64,000 bases of DNA from SSSZ01 sp016790965. Its GTDB lineage: Bacteria > Pseudomonadota > Gammaproteobacteria > Burkholderiales > Rhodocyclaceae. Where the stretch lies: the NCBI GenBank assembly GCA_016790965.1, contig JAEUNZ010000016.1:1-64000 (forward strand), in the 5' to 3' direction. The position numbers and the translations under genes are program-made. Under the pieces are notes generated by a model, which had not been told where the DNA came from, made no database searches, and was given only the letters and a program-made list of their open reading frames with translations. Below are positions 52,582 to 61,239 of this stretch, piece by piece. Position 1 is the stretch's first letter, and the number at the start of each line of letters is the position of its first letter.

Positions 52582-54464
52582 CAGAGCACTACCTGCGCTC
52601 CCAGCTCCACCACCCGATTGGACGGGATGCGGAAGAAGGCGGTGGCGCTACCGGCATTGCGGAAGAGGGCGACGAAGACCAGTTCCCGCCAATACGCCAT
52701 CTCCGACCCCAGTTTGGGAATCAGGGTTTCGCGGCCTAGGAAATAGGAGGTCTCCATGCTGTCCAGGTCGAGTCCCATGGCACCGCAGCCGGCCAGTGCG
52801 GCCGGGATGTCCGGTTCGTCCATGAAGCCGTATTGGACCACCACCTGCCAGACATCCTGCCCCAGGTTGCGCACCTCGACCCGGTCGATTTCCGGCACGC
52901 GCGGCACCTCGAAGACGCGGACCGCGAGGATGACCACCCGTTCGTGCAGGCACTTGTAGTGCTTCAAGCTGTGCAGCAGGGCGTGGGGAACGCGCTCCGG
53001 GTCCGGGGTGAGGAAGACTGCGGTGCCCGGCGTTCGCGGGATGTCGTCGGTCCCAAGACTGGCGACGAAGGGTTTGAGCGGCAGGGCGTCGGCGGCGAGG
53101 CGACGGTTGAGGAGGTCGCGACCCCGCTTCCAGGTGGTGAGGAGGAGGAACACCGCCAGACCGAAAACGATGGGGAACCAGCCGCCGTCGGGAATCTTGA
53201 CCGAGTTGGCGAGGAAGAAGCCGAGATCGATGACGATGAAGGGCAGGGCACCGAGGACGGCCCGCACGGGGCTCCAGTGCCACAGGCGGACCGCCACGGC
53301 GATGGCCAGCAGATTGGTGATGAACATGGTGCCGGTGACGGCGATGCCGTAGGCCGCCGCCAGGTTGGACGAGGTGCGGAAGCCGACCACCAGGCCGACG
53401 ACCGCCAGGAGCAGCAGCCAGTTCATGGCCGGCAGGTAGATCTGGCCGATTTCCTGTTCCGAAGTGTGCTGGACCTCCAGGCGCGGGCTGTAGCCGAGCT
53501 GGATGGCCTGGCGGGTGATCGAGAAGGCGCCGGAAATGACCGCCTGGGAGGCGATGACCGTGGCCACGCCAGCGAGCACGACGAGGGGATAGCGGGCCCA
53601 CTCCGGCGCCAGGAGATAGAAGGGATTGGCGACGGCTTCCGGGTCGGCGAGCAGGAGCGCGCCCTGGCCGAAGTAATTGAGGGTGAGGGCGGGAAGGACG
53701 TAGCCGGCCCAGGCAAACTGGATTGGTCTGGCGCCGAAATGGCCCATGTCGGCGTAAAGCGCCTCGGCGCCGGTGATGCAGAGGACGACCGCACCCAGGG
53801 AGAAGAACCCGAGGGTCGGATGGTCGGCCAGGAAGGCCGCGCCGTGCAACGGATTGACTGCGGCGAGGACGGCGGGGTGGGCGGCGATCTGGGCAATGCC
53901 CAGCACGGCGAGGACGGTGAACCAGACGACCATCACCGGCCCGAAGTAGGCGCCGACCCGGGCCGTTCCGTGGCTCTGGAGGGCGAACAGACCGACCAGG
54001 ATCGCCAGGGTGATGGGCTGGATGTACGGATTGAACGCCGGTGTGATCACCTCGAGGCCCTCCACTGCGGAAAGGACCGAGATAGCCGGGGTGATGACCC
54101 CGTCGCCGTAGAACAGGGCGGCGCCGAAGAGGCCCAGGGCGATGAGCGCCTTCTGGCGCCGGGAGTTGGGGTCGCCGCCCTGCAGCGCCAGGGTCATCAG
54201 GGCCATGATGCCCCCCTCACCCCGGTTGTCGGCACGCATGATGAAGGCCACGTACTTGAGGGTGACCACGACCAGGAGCGACCACAGGAAGAGCGAGAGA
54301 ATCCCGAGGACGTTGTCCGGGGTGATGGGCACCGGATGGTGGGCGCTGGCAAAGACCTCCTTGATGGCGTACAGAGGGCTGGTGCCGATATCGCCATAGA
54401 CAACGCCGAGGGCGGCGAGGGTGAGGGCCGCAAGGCGGTTGGCGGGAGCGGATTCCGAGGTCAT
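52581..54464 (-). CDS. kup: KUP-type potassium uptake transporter
   Basis: 627 residues, start MTSESAPANRLAALTLAALG. It has GVVYGDIGTSPLYAIKEVF at the N-terminus, about twelve membrane helices and a cytoplasmic tail of about 180 residues. H+-coupled K+ uptake, usually constitutive. Here it follows kdpD and kdpE on the same strand with a 13-bp gap after kdpE, so it probably belongs to the same operon and may be regulated by KdpDE. Confidence 0.94.
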   Translation of the reverse strand: MTSESAPANRLAALTLAALGVVYGDIGTSPLYAIKEVFASAHHPVPITPDNVLGILSLFLWSLLVVVTLKYVAFIMRADNRGEGGIMALMTLALQGGDPNSRRQKALIALGLFGAALFYGDGVITPAISVLSAVEGLEVITPAFNPYIQPITLAILVGLFALQSHGTARVGAYFGPVMVVWFTVLAVLGIAQIAAHPAVLAAVNPLHGAAFLADHPTLGFFSLGAVVLCITGAEALYADMGHFGARPIQFAWAGYVLPALTLNYFGQGALLLADPEAVANPFYLLAPEWARYPLVVLAGVATVIASQAVISGAFSITRQAIQLGYSPRLEVQHTSEQEIGQIYLPAMNWLLLLAVVGLVVGFRTSSNLAAAYGIAVTGTMFITNLLAIAVAVRLWHWSPVRAVLGALPFIVIDLGFFLANSVKIPDGGWFPIVFGLAVFLLLTTWKRGRDLLNRRLAADALPLKPFVASLGTDDIPRTPGTAVFLTPDPERVPHALLHSLKHYKCLHERVVILAVRVFEVPRVPEIDRVEVRNLGQDVWQVVVQYGFMDEPDIPAALAGCGAMGLDLDSMETSYFLGRETLIPKLGSEMAYWRELVFVALFRNAGSATAFFRIPSNRVVELGAQVVL

Positions 54465-54477
54465 GGTGCGATTCTGT

Positions 54478-55170
54478 TCAGGGTTGGAAGCGGTAGCCCA
54501 CGCCGGTCTCGGTGAGGAAATGGCGGGGCTGGGTGGGATCGTCTTCGAGTTTCTGGCGCAGGTGGCCGACGTAGATGCGCAGGTAATGGGTGCTTTCCAC
54601 ATAGGCCGGCCCCCAGACGTCGCGCAGCAGATGGCGCTGGGTGATGACTTTGCCGGCGTTGGCCAGGAGGACGCAGAGCAGACGGTATTCGATGGGCGTC
54701 AGCCGCACCGGCTCGCCGGCGCGGGTCACGATGCGGCGGGATTGATCGACGGTCACCGATCCGAACTGGAAAAGCGGCGACGCGGCTTCCCCGGCCCGGG
54801 CCTGACGGCGCAGCAGGGCGCGGGTGCGGGCCATCAGTTCGCCGATGCCGAAGGGCTTGGTCAGGTAGTCGTCGGCACCGCGGTCGAGGGCATCGATCTT
54901 GTCGTCTTCGTTGGAGCGGGCGGAAAGGACGAGGATAGGCGAGCCGGACCACCCCCGCAGGTCGGTGATGAACTCCAGGCCGCTGCGATCCGGCAACCCG
55001 AGGTCGAGGACGATCAGATCGGGCTTGCGGGTGCCCGCTTCGATCAGCCCCTGCTTGCAGGTCGGCGCCTCGAACACCTGGCAGCCTTCGTCTTCCAGGG
55101 CTTTCCTGACGAAGCGCCGGATCTGGCTTTCATCCTCGACGATGACGACGCGGGCTGCGAGGTCGCTCAT
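54478..55170 (-). CDS. kdpE: KdpE-like response regulator
   Basis: 230 residues, OmpR/PhoB type. Receiver with phosphoacceptor Asp56 (DLIVLDLGLPDRSG) and Lys in DYLTKPFGIGEL; winged-helix DNA-binding domain with LTPIEYRLLCVLLANAGKVI and YVGHLRQKLEDDP. The ATG overlaps the sensor stop (ATGA, 55167-55170). It closely matches KdpE, but kdpFABC is not in the window. Confidence 0.93.
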   Translation of the reverse strand: MSDLAARVVIVEDESQIRRFVRKALEDEGCQVFEAPTCKQGLIEAGTRKPDLIVLDLGLPDRSGLEFITDLRGWSGSPILVLSARSNEDDKIDALDRGADDYLTKPFGIGELMARTRALLRRQARAGEAASPLFQFGSVTVDQSRRIVTRAGEPVRLTPIEYRLLCVLLANAGKVITQRHLLRDVWGPAYVESTHYLRIYVGHLRQKLEDDPTQPRHFLTETGVGYRFQP

Positions 55171-56705
55171 GGCGTTCCCTCCGGCAAGGGTTCATCCTCG
55201 ATGGGCGGCGGCGTGCCGGCGGGCAGGGTGAAGACGACGCGGCCGCCAGTCTCGCCCGACCGTTCGATCGCGATCGTTCCGCCATGGGCTTCGACGATGG
55301 CGCGACAGATCGACAGCCCGAGGCCGACGCCGGGCTGGGACGATTCGCTGCGGCCCCGGACGAAGGGGGCGAAGGGGTCGGGGCAGTCGGCCGGGAAACC
55401 CGGGCCCCGGTCGCTGACGCAGACGCGGAACAGGCCTGCGTCGAGGGTGGCCGATATTTCGATGGGCGTCCCCGGGGGCGAGTACTTGGCCGCATTCTCC
55501 AGCAGATTGCCGAGGACCCGCTCGATGAGGACGGCATCGAATTCGACCAGCGGGAGCGCGGGGGTCAGGGCGGTGGTCACCGGATGCCCGGCCAGCGCGG
55601 GTCCCAGCAGATTGATGGCGCCGCCGACGATTTCTTCAAGAGACTGCCATTCCTTCTTCAGGGTGACCTTGCCCGACTGAAGTTTGGCCATGTCCAGCAG
55701 GTTCGCCACCAGCCCGGCCAGACGGTGGGCCTGGTCGCGCACGGCGATGGCGGTTTCCCGGACCTCCGTCGGGGGATCGGGGCGGGTCCGGACCAGGGCG
55801 TCGGCCATGCCCACCAAGGCGGTCAGCGGCGTGCGCAGGTCGTGGGAGAGGGCGGAAAGGACCGAACTGCGGAAGCGTTCGCCGGCGGCGTCGATCTGGG
55901 AGGCCTGGGCCGCTTCGACGTAATGGACGCGTTCGAGGGCGATGGCGATCAGGGAGGCCATCGCTTCGAGCAGGGGTTGGTGGGCCCGCAAGTCGCTTGT
56001 GCCGGCACCGACGGGTGCCACCGCTGCCACGCCGCGCATGCCGCTGGGTGCCCGGAGCGGGAAATAGGCGGTGGCATAGCCGTCCGGTGCCAGACTGTCG
56101 CATTCGACGGGACGGGTTGACGCATAGGCCATGCAGGCGAGATGCGATTCGATCGCGAATTCCGGTGCCGCGGGATGGGGCTGCAGCGTCCTATCCTGAT
56201 CGGGGAGCAGGAGCACGACGCGGGCGCCGATGGCGGCGGCTGCGAAGCGACGGGTGATGGTGGTCACTTCGACCAGGGTAGGCGCACCGGCCAGATCCCG
56301 GGCCATCTCGTACAGGGCCTGGGCCACCGCCTCGCGGCGGACGGCTTCCTCCGCCTGACGGGAGAGGCCGGCAGCCAGTTCCGCAGTCAGAAGCGCGGCG
56401 GCGAGCATGACCGCGAAGGTGATGAGGTACTGACCGTCATTGACGGTCATCGAGAAACGCGGCGGCACGAAGAAGAAATCGAAGGCCCCCACGGCAAGAA
56501 AGGCGGCCAGGAGCGCCGGGCCGCGCCCGAGGTGAACCGCCACGCCCAGGACCGCCAGGAGGAAGAGCATGACGATGTTGGCGAGGTCCAGATGACCGAG
56601 CAGCGGAGTCGCGGCGAGGGTTACGGCGGCGATGGCGAGGATCGCCAGTCCGAAGCGCTGCCAAGCCGGCCGGGAATTGGCGGCGAGTTTCGCGGCAGCG
56701 GACAT
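55167..56705 (-). CDS. KdpD-like sensor kinase lacking the N-terminal KdpD domain
   Basis: 512 residues, where KdpD is usually about 890. It starts at MSAAAKLAANSRPAWQRFGL, directly before the DUF4118 four-helix part (ILAIAAVTLAATPLLGHL to LITFAVMLAAALLTAELAAG), then a GAF-like domain, His288 in SALSHDLRTPLTALVG and the ATPase (NLLENAAKYSPPG, GVGLGLSICRAIVEAHGG). The N-terminal KdpD/Usp region is absent, and the strong ribosome site CCGGAGG before this ATG shows the short form is the native start. Confidence 0.9.
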   Translation of the reverse strand: MSAAAKLAANSRPAWQRFGLAILAIAAVTLAATPLLGHLDLANIVMLFLLAVLGVAVHLGRGPALLAAFLAVGAFDFFFVPPRFSMTVNDGQYLITFAVMLAAALLTAELAAGLSRQAEEAVRREAVAQALYEMARDLAGAPTLVEVTTITRRFAAAAIGARVVLLLPDQDRTLQPHPAAPEFAIESHLACMAYASTRPVECDSLAPDGYATAYFPLRAPSGMRGVAAVAPVGAGTSDLRAHQPLLEAMASLIAIALERVHYVEAAQASQIDAAGERFRSSVLSALSHDLRTPLTALVGMADALVRTRPDPPTEVRETAIAVRDQAHRLAGLVANLLDMAKLQSGKVTLKKEWQSLEEIVGGAINLLGPALAGHPVTTALTPALPLVEFDAVLIERVLGNLLENAAKYSPPGTPIEISATLDAGLFRVCVSDRGPGFPADCPDPFAPFVRGRSESSQPGVGLGLSICRAIVEAHGGTIAIERSGETGGRVVFTLPAGTPPPIEDEPLPEGTP

Positions 56706-56823
56706 TTCACACCTCCGGAGCGAGATTAGATGTCCTCAGGCTAGGCCCTTGAGCATCAATTTTCCGGTAATTGTTGCAGTGCGAAAATAAAAAAGCTGTA
56801 AAGAATGCGGGCGAGGTCCCGCT

Positions 56824-57993
56824 TCAGCCTTCCGGATCTTCCTTGAAGCGGGCCTGGATGCGCTTGATTTCCTCCTGGTCTGCCACCAGGGCGGCGACGC
56901 AGTCCCGGTCGAGGAGATCGCCGGCCATTTTTTGCAGGGTCTCGAAGGCCTGCTCGTTGGTCCAGGCTTCCTTGTAGGGCCGTTTGCTGGTGAGGGCGTC
57001 GAAGACGTCCGCCACCGCCGCGATGCGGGCTTCCAGGGGGATGGCGTCGCCGGCCAGCCCGGATGGGTAACCCTTGCCATTGATCGTCTCGTGGTGGTGC
57101 AGTGCGATGTTGCGCAGGAGGCCGGCCTGCGGCATGGCCGAGAGGCCGAAGTGATCGAGCAGGGCATCGATCATTTCCGCCCCCTGCTCGGGGTGCTGCT
57201 TCATGACCGAGAATTCCTCCGGCGTCAGTTTGCCGGGCTTGAACAGGATGTTGTCGGGAACGGCGATCTTGCCGATGTCGTGGAGCGGCGAAAACAGGAA
57301 GATGTGCTCGACGGTGGCGTCGTCGAGGCCGTATTGGGGGGCGAGGGTCCGGGCGATGAGGCGGCTGTAGTGGGCCATGCGGTCCAGGTGAGCGCCGGTT
57401 TCGAAATCCCGGTGCTGGGCCAGCGTCGAAGCGCCGCGCACGCTGGCTACCAGGGCGCGGGAAGCGGACAGATGGTCGATCAGGGTGAGGGCCAGCAGAT
57501 GGGCGACGGTGTCCAGGTAGGCGAGCACCCGCTCGTCGAAGAGGTTGCGGACATAGGCGTTGAAGAACAGGAAGCCGACGAAGTGATCGTGACGGAATAT
57601 CGGCAGGGTGTAGCTGGAACCGTAGCCCTGCTGCCGGATGCGTTCGGCATGGTGGCGGTCGCCGCCCAGGAGGTCGATGTCGTTCACCACCCGGGGCCGG
57701 CGGCGGGCGACGATCTCCGTGAGCGTCGTGCTGTCGGCGAGGCGGGCCTGATAGTGGGAAAGGGGGTCTTCCCCCAGGCTGGAGTGGGCGAAGGTGCTGA
57801 GGAAGTCGGTGTCGGCATCGTGCAGGACGATGGCGATGCGGGCGACTTCGGGAACCTGGCGGCGCAGATGCTCGTGCAGGAAGATCAGCTTGTCCTGGAA
57901 GGGACTGGCGCTGCCCAGGATGTCCAGGGGATTGCGGTGCTCGAACCATCCATCGCTGCTCAAAGCCTGACCTGTCGAACTGTCCTGCAGCAT
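56824..57993 (-). CDS. GAF/HD-GYP domain protein
   Basis: 389 residues starting MLQDSSTGQALSSDGWFEHR with GAGGGG 9 bp upstream; an earlier ATG at 58035 would add 14 residues but has no ribosome site. GAF-like N-terminal half, then HD-GYP: HDIGKIAVPDNILFKPGKL, HHETINGKGYPSGLAGD and DVFDALTSKRPYK. Likely c-di-GMP phosphodiesterase in the cytoplasm. Divergent from lexA. Confidence 0.9.
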   Translation of the reverse strand: MLQDSSTGQALSSDGWFEHRNPLDILGSASPFQDKLIFLHEHLRRQVPEVARIAIVLHDADTDFLSTFAHSSLGEDPLSHYQARLADSTTLTEIVARRRPRVVNDIDLLGGDRHHAERIRQQGYGSSYTLPIFRHDHFVGFLFFNAYVRNLFDERVLAYLDTVAHLLALTLIDHLSASRALVASVRGASTLAQHRDFETGAHLDRMAHYSRLIARTLAPQYGLDDATVEHIFLFSPLHDIGKIAVPDNILFKPGKLTPEEFSVMKQHPEQGAEMIDALLDHFGLSAMPQAGLLRNIALHHHETINGKGYPSGLAGDAIPLEARIAAVADVFDALTSKRPYKEAWTNEQAFETLQKMAGDLLDRDCVAALVADQEEIKRIQARFKEDPEG

Positions 57994-58139
57994 GCCGTCT
58001 GACCCCTCGGAATGATTAGGTATTTTGGTGGGCATTCTAAGGGATTTCCCTGGTGTGTTGGCCGTATTTCCGCTGTTTTCCCCGGGGGTTTTCGGGTTTA
58101 CCCGGAAGTTGGGGCAGCCCCTTGCTTTTTGCTTGAAAG

Positions 58140-58155
58140 CTGTATAAAAATACAG
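58140..58155 (+). promoter_or_regulatory. LexA (SOS) box of lexA
   Basis: CTGTATAAAAATACAG, a perfect CTGT-N8-ACAG dyad, 23 bp before the lexA ATG. It indicates that lexA represses itself and any cotranscribed imu genes. A TTGAAA hexamer at 58133-58138 just upstream may be part of the promoter. Confidence 0.9.
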
Positions 58156-58178
58156 ACATCGGTCGAAGAGGAAACCTC

Positions 58179-58787
58179 ATGGAAAAGCTTACCCCACGGC
58201 AGCAGGAAATTCTCGCTTTCATCCGCGACAGCCTGGAATCCCGCGGTGCCCCCCCTACCCGGGCGGAGATCGCTCAGGCCTTCGGTTTCGCTTCCCCCAA
58301 CGCGGCGGAAGATCACCTGCGGGCCCTGGCCCGCAAGGGCGTCATCGTCCTCGAACCCGGCTCGGCCCGGGGCATTCGCCTGGTGGAGCAGCTCGGTCTG
58401 CCCCTGGTGGGCCTGGTGGCCGCCGGCTCCCCCATCCTGGCGGTGGAAAACATCCAGGGCCGCTACGCCCTCGACGCCCATCTCTTCTCGCCCCGGGCCG
58501 ACTTCCTCCTCAAGGTGCGCGGCCTCTCCATGATCGACGCCGGCATCCTGGACGGCGACCTCCTGGCCGTGCACCGCACCCAGGATGTCCGGGACGGCCA
58601 GATCGTCGTCGCCCGCGTCGCCGACGACGTCACCGTCAAGCGCCTGAAGCGCCGCAACGGCTTCGTCGAGCTGATCGCCGAAAACCCCGATTTCGACCCC
58701 ATCGTCGTCGATCCCGGCCGGGTCGATTTCGCCATCGAGGGCGTTGCCGTCGGCCTCATCCGCGGCAACATCGTCAGCCTGTCATGA
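58179..58787 (+). CDS. lexA: SOS repressor LexA
   Basis: 202 residues. Helix-turn-helix N-terminus (PTRAEIAQAFGFASPNAAED), cleavage site Ala82-Gly83 (GLVAAGSP), nucleophile Ser117 (RGLSMID) and Lys154 (VTVKRLK). Full length and intact. Ribosome site GAGG 8 bp from the ATG. First gene of a lexA-imuA-imuB block, interrupted after lexA by a repeat element. Confidence 0.95.
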   Translation: MEKLTPRQQEILAFIRDSLESRGAPPTRAEIAQAFGFASPNAAEDHLRALARKGVIVLEPGSARGIRLVEQLGLPLVGLVAAGSPILAVENIQGRYALDAHLFSPRADFLLKVRGLSMIDAGILDGDLLAVHRTQDVRDGQIVVARVADDVTVKRLKRRNGFVELIAENPDFDPIVVDPGRVDFAIEGVAVGLIRGNIVSLS

Positions 58788-58822
58788 GCGTCCCCGCCCG
58801 GCCGCCCGAAGGGGGCGCTCTC

Positions 58823-58978
58823 CCTCCCCCGGGAAACGCTGATTTATTCCAGACCGTTCGGGCTGAGCCTGTCGAAGCCCTTGAATTCGCGCGAATTGCC
58901 CTTCGACAAGCCTGTCCTGAGCAAAGTCGAAGGGCTCAGGGCGAACGGAATTACTCAGCGTTTCCCCCGGGGAGGGGG
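58823..58978. repeat. TIR-bounded repeat between lexA and imuA
   Basis: About 156 bp. Left end CCCGGGAAACGCTGATTTA and the inverted right end CTCAGCGTTTCCCCCGGG form terminal repeats, enclosing GGGCTGAGCCTGTCGAAGCC and its inverted, slightly longer copy. The GGCTGAGCCTGTCGAAG core occurs in dispersed repeats of many proteobacteria. The terminal GGGGAGGGGGG lies 3-14 bp before the imuA ATG, so the element may supply its ribosome site. Confidence 0.85.
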
Positions 58979-58983
58979 GGTCA

Positions 58984-59703
58984 ATGACCGCGCTCCCCCA
59001 CGCCGCTGTGGCGGGGCTGGGGGACGTCCTGGCGAGGGGTGACGTCTGGCGGGGCGGTGCCCTGGCCCTGCCGGCCCAGGACGGCATCGCCACAGGCCAC
59101 CCGGCCCTGGACGCCCAGTTGCCCGGTGGCGGCTGGCCCCGGGGCGACCTGACCGAATTGCTCTGCGACCTCCCGGGGGGCGGCGAACTCAGCCTGCTCC
59201 TGCCCGCCCTGGCCACTCTTTCGGCCGCGGGAGGATGGCTTGCCCTGGTGGCGCCGCCCTGGCGGCCCCATGCCCCCGCCTGGGCCGCTGCCGGCCTGGC
59301 CCTGGAACGCCTGGTCGTCGTGCGGGCCGGGCAGGAAGCCGCCTGGTGCTGCGAGCAATTGCTCCTGTGCGGCGGCTTCTCCGGCGTCCTGGCCTGGCCG
59401 GCGCGAGATCCCGATCCCCGTGCCCTGCGCCGTCTCCAGGTGGCCGCCCGGGGCAGGCCCGCCCTGGCCATCCTGTGGCGGCCGGCTGCCGCCGCGGCAG
59501 TTCCATCGCCCGCCCCCCTGCGGCTTGCCGTGGGGCCGGGGGCCGGCGGACTGGCGCTGCGCATCGTCAAGCGCCGGGGCCACACCGGCGGCCCGGTGCT
59601 TACCCTCGACCTGCCCCGGCCCGGGAGACAGAACCGTGCTCTGGTTCGCGCTCCACTTCCCCTTCCTGCCCCTCGAAGCGCTGGCCCCCGGGTCGTCGCC
59701 TGA
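58984..59703 (+). CDS. imuA: ImuA, SulA-like mutagenesis accessory protein
   Basis: 239 residues starting MTALPHAAVAGLGDVLARGD. RecA/SulA-like core with PALDAQLPGGGWPRGDLTEL and CCEQLLLCGGFSGVLAW, then the Pro/Arg-rich ImuA tail. It takes part in the ImuA-ImuB-ImuC (DnaE2) mutasome that acts in SOS mutagenesis. Overlaps imuB by 68 bp. No own LexA box is seen, so expression should depend on the lexA promoter reading through the repeat, or on a weak promoter in the repeat. Confidence 0.88.
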   Translation: MTALPHAAVAGLGDVLARGDVWRGGALALPAQDGIATGHPALDAQLPGGGWPRGDLTELLCDLPGGGELSLLLPALATLSAAGGWLALVAPPWRPHAPAWAAAGLALERLVVVRAGQEAAWCCEQLLLCGGFSGVLAWPARDPDPRALRRLQVAARGRPALAILWRPAAAAAVPSPAPLRLAVGPGAGGLALRIVKRRGHTGGPVLTLDLPRPGRQNRALVRAPLPLPAPRSAGPRVVA

Positions 59704-61126
59704 GGCGGCGGCCTGCCTTTCACCCCCGCCCGCGGGAGAACCGAGGTCCGGTCCGCCGGCCCCGGCGGCCATCGTCGCCCGCGGCCGCATCCTGGCCGCC
59801 GACCAGGCCGCCCTTGCCGCCGGCGTGCGGGCCGGCCAGCGCCTGTCCACCGCCCTGGGCCTCGCTCCCGGCCTGACCGTCCGGGAGCGGGACCAGCCCC
59901 GCGAAGCGGCGGCCCTGGAAACCCTGGCCTGCTGGGCCGGTCGCTTCACCCCCCAGGTCAGCCTGGCGCCGCCCGCCACCCTGCTGCTGGAAATCGGCGG
60001 CTGCCTGCGGCTTTTTGCCGGCGCCGAAGCCCTGGTCGCCACAGCCCTCGCCGGCAGCCGGGCGCAGGGCTATACCCCGGTCTGGGCGGTGGCGCCCACA
60101 CCCCTGGCGGCCACCTGGCTGGCCTGGGGCGGTCTGGACGCCCTGTGCGGCGACGGACAAACCTGCGCCGCCGCCCTGGCCACCTTGTCCTGCACCGTCC
60201 CCGCCTGGCCGGCGGCAGTGGAGCAGCGGCTCATCGCCTTCGGCGCCGCCACCCTGGGCGATCTGCGCCGGCTGCCGGCCGCCGGCCTGCGCCGCCGCAT
60301 TGGCAGCGCTACGGTGGATGAACTGCTGCGGGCCTGGGGGGAATTGCCCGACCCGCGGCCGGCCTTCGTCTTCCCCGAGCACTTCGTTCGCCGCCTGGAA
60401 CTGCCGGCCCGGGTCGAAGCGGCCCCGGCCCTGGCCTTCGCCGGCCGCCGCCTCCTCGCCGCCCTGGCGGGCTGGCTGGACGGCCGCCAGCGGCTGGCGC
60501 GCAGTTGCCGGCTCGATCTCTTCCACGACGGCGGCGGCTTCAGCACCCTCGAACTGCGCCCCGCCGAGCCCAGCGCCGACGAAGACCGCCTCCATCGCCT
60601 CCTGCGGGAGCGGCTCGACCGGCTGCACCTCTCCGCCCCTGTGGAAGCCCTGGCCCTGGAAGCCGACGACTGGATTCCCAGGCCCGGCGAAAGCGCCAGC
60701 CTTTTTGATCGGCCGCCGGCCGGGGAGGGCGTTCTGGCCTGCCTGGAACGCCTCCAGGCCCGCCTGGGGGAGGAGGCCGTGCACGGCCTGGCGACCGTAC
60801 CGGACTACCGCCCCGAATGCGCCGGCCGGGAGCGGCCGCCGGGGGAAACTTCGCGGCCTGTCCAGCCCCCTGGCGGGGCGCGGCCGCTCTGGCTTCTGCC
60901 CCGCCCGGAAAGACTTCCCGAAGGCGCCGGCCGCCCCTGCTGGCACGGCCCTCTCACCCTGAAGGGTCGCCCGGAAAGGCTGGAAAGCGGCTGGTGGGAT
61001 GGCGGCGAGCCCGCCGCCGCCGGAGATGTGCGCCGCGACTACTTCGTCGCCCGCAACCCCCGGGGCCAGTGGCTCTGGATCTACCGGGACCGGGAAGGAT
61101 GGTTTCTGCAGGGGGTGTTCGGGTGA
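59636..61126 (+). CDS. imuB: ImuB, inactive Y-family polymerase-like protein
   Basis: 496 residues from the GTG at 59636 (MLWFALHFPFLPLEALAPG), with GGGAGA about 8 bp upstream. Y-family-like palm and fingers (ILAADQAALAAGVRAGQRL, LLLEIGGCLRLFAGAEAL) but with none of the acidic catalytic set of active polymerases, as in known ImuB. C-terminal DUF6504-like region ends RNPRGQWLWIYRDREGWFLQ. Binds the beta clamp and ImuC. Here no imuC/dnaE2 gene follows. Confidence 0.9.
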   Translation: MLWFALHFPFLPLEALAPGSSPEAAACLSPPPAGEPRSGPPAPAAIVARGRILAADQAALAAGVRAGQRLSTALGLAPGLTVRERDQPREAAALETLACWAGRFTPQVSLAPPATLLLEIGGCLRLFAGAEALVATALAGSRAQGYTPVWAVAPTPLAATWLAWGGLDALCGDGQTCAAALATLSCTVPAWPAAVEQRLIAFGAATLGDLRRLPAAGLRRRIGSATVDELLRAWGELPDPRPAFVFPEHFVRRLELPARVEAAPALAFAGRRLLAALAGWLDGRQRLARSCRLDLFHDGGGFSTLELRPAEPSADEDRLHRLLRERLDRLHLSAPVEALALEADDWIPRPGESASLFDRPPAGEGVLACLERLQARLGEEAVHGLATVPDYRPECAGRERPPGETSRPVQPPGGARPLWLLPRPERLPEGAGRPCWHGPLTLKGRPERLESGWWDGGEPAAAGDVRRDYFVARNPRGQWLWIYRDREGWFLQGVFG

Positions 61127-61239
61127 GCGCCCGCAGGGCGGGTACAGCGGGGCCGGGGGAACTTCCCGACCGGAGGCCATCCGTCAAGTGCGCATCAATA
61201 GCCCATTCCCGCGCTGGGCGGAACGCAGTACCAAGAACC

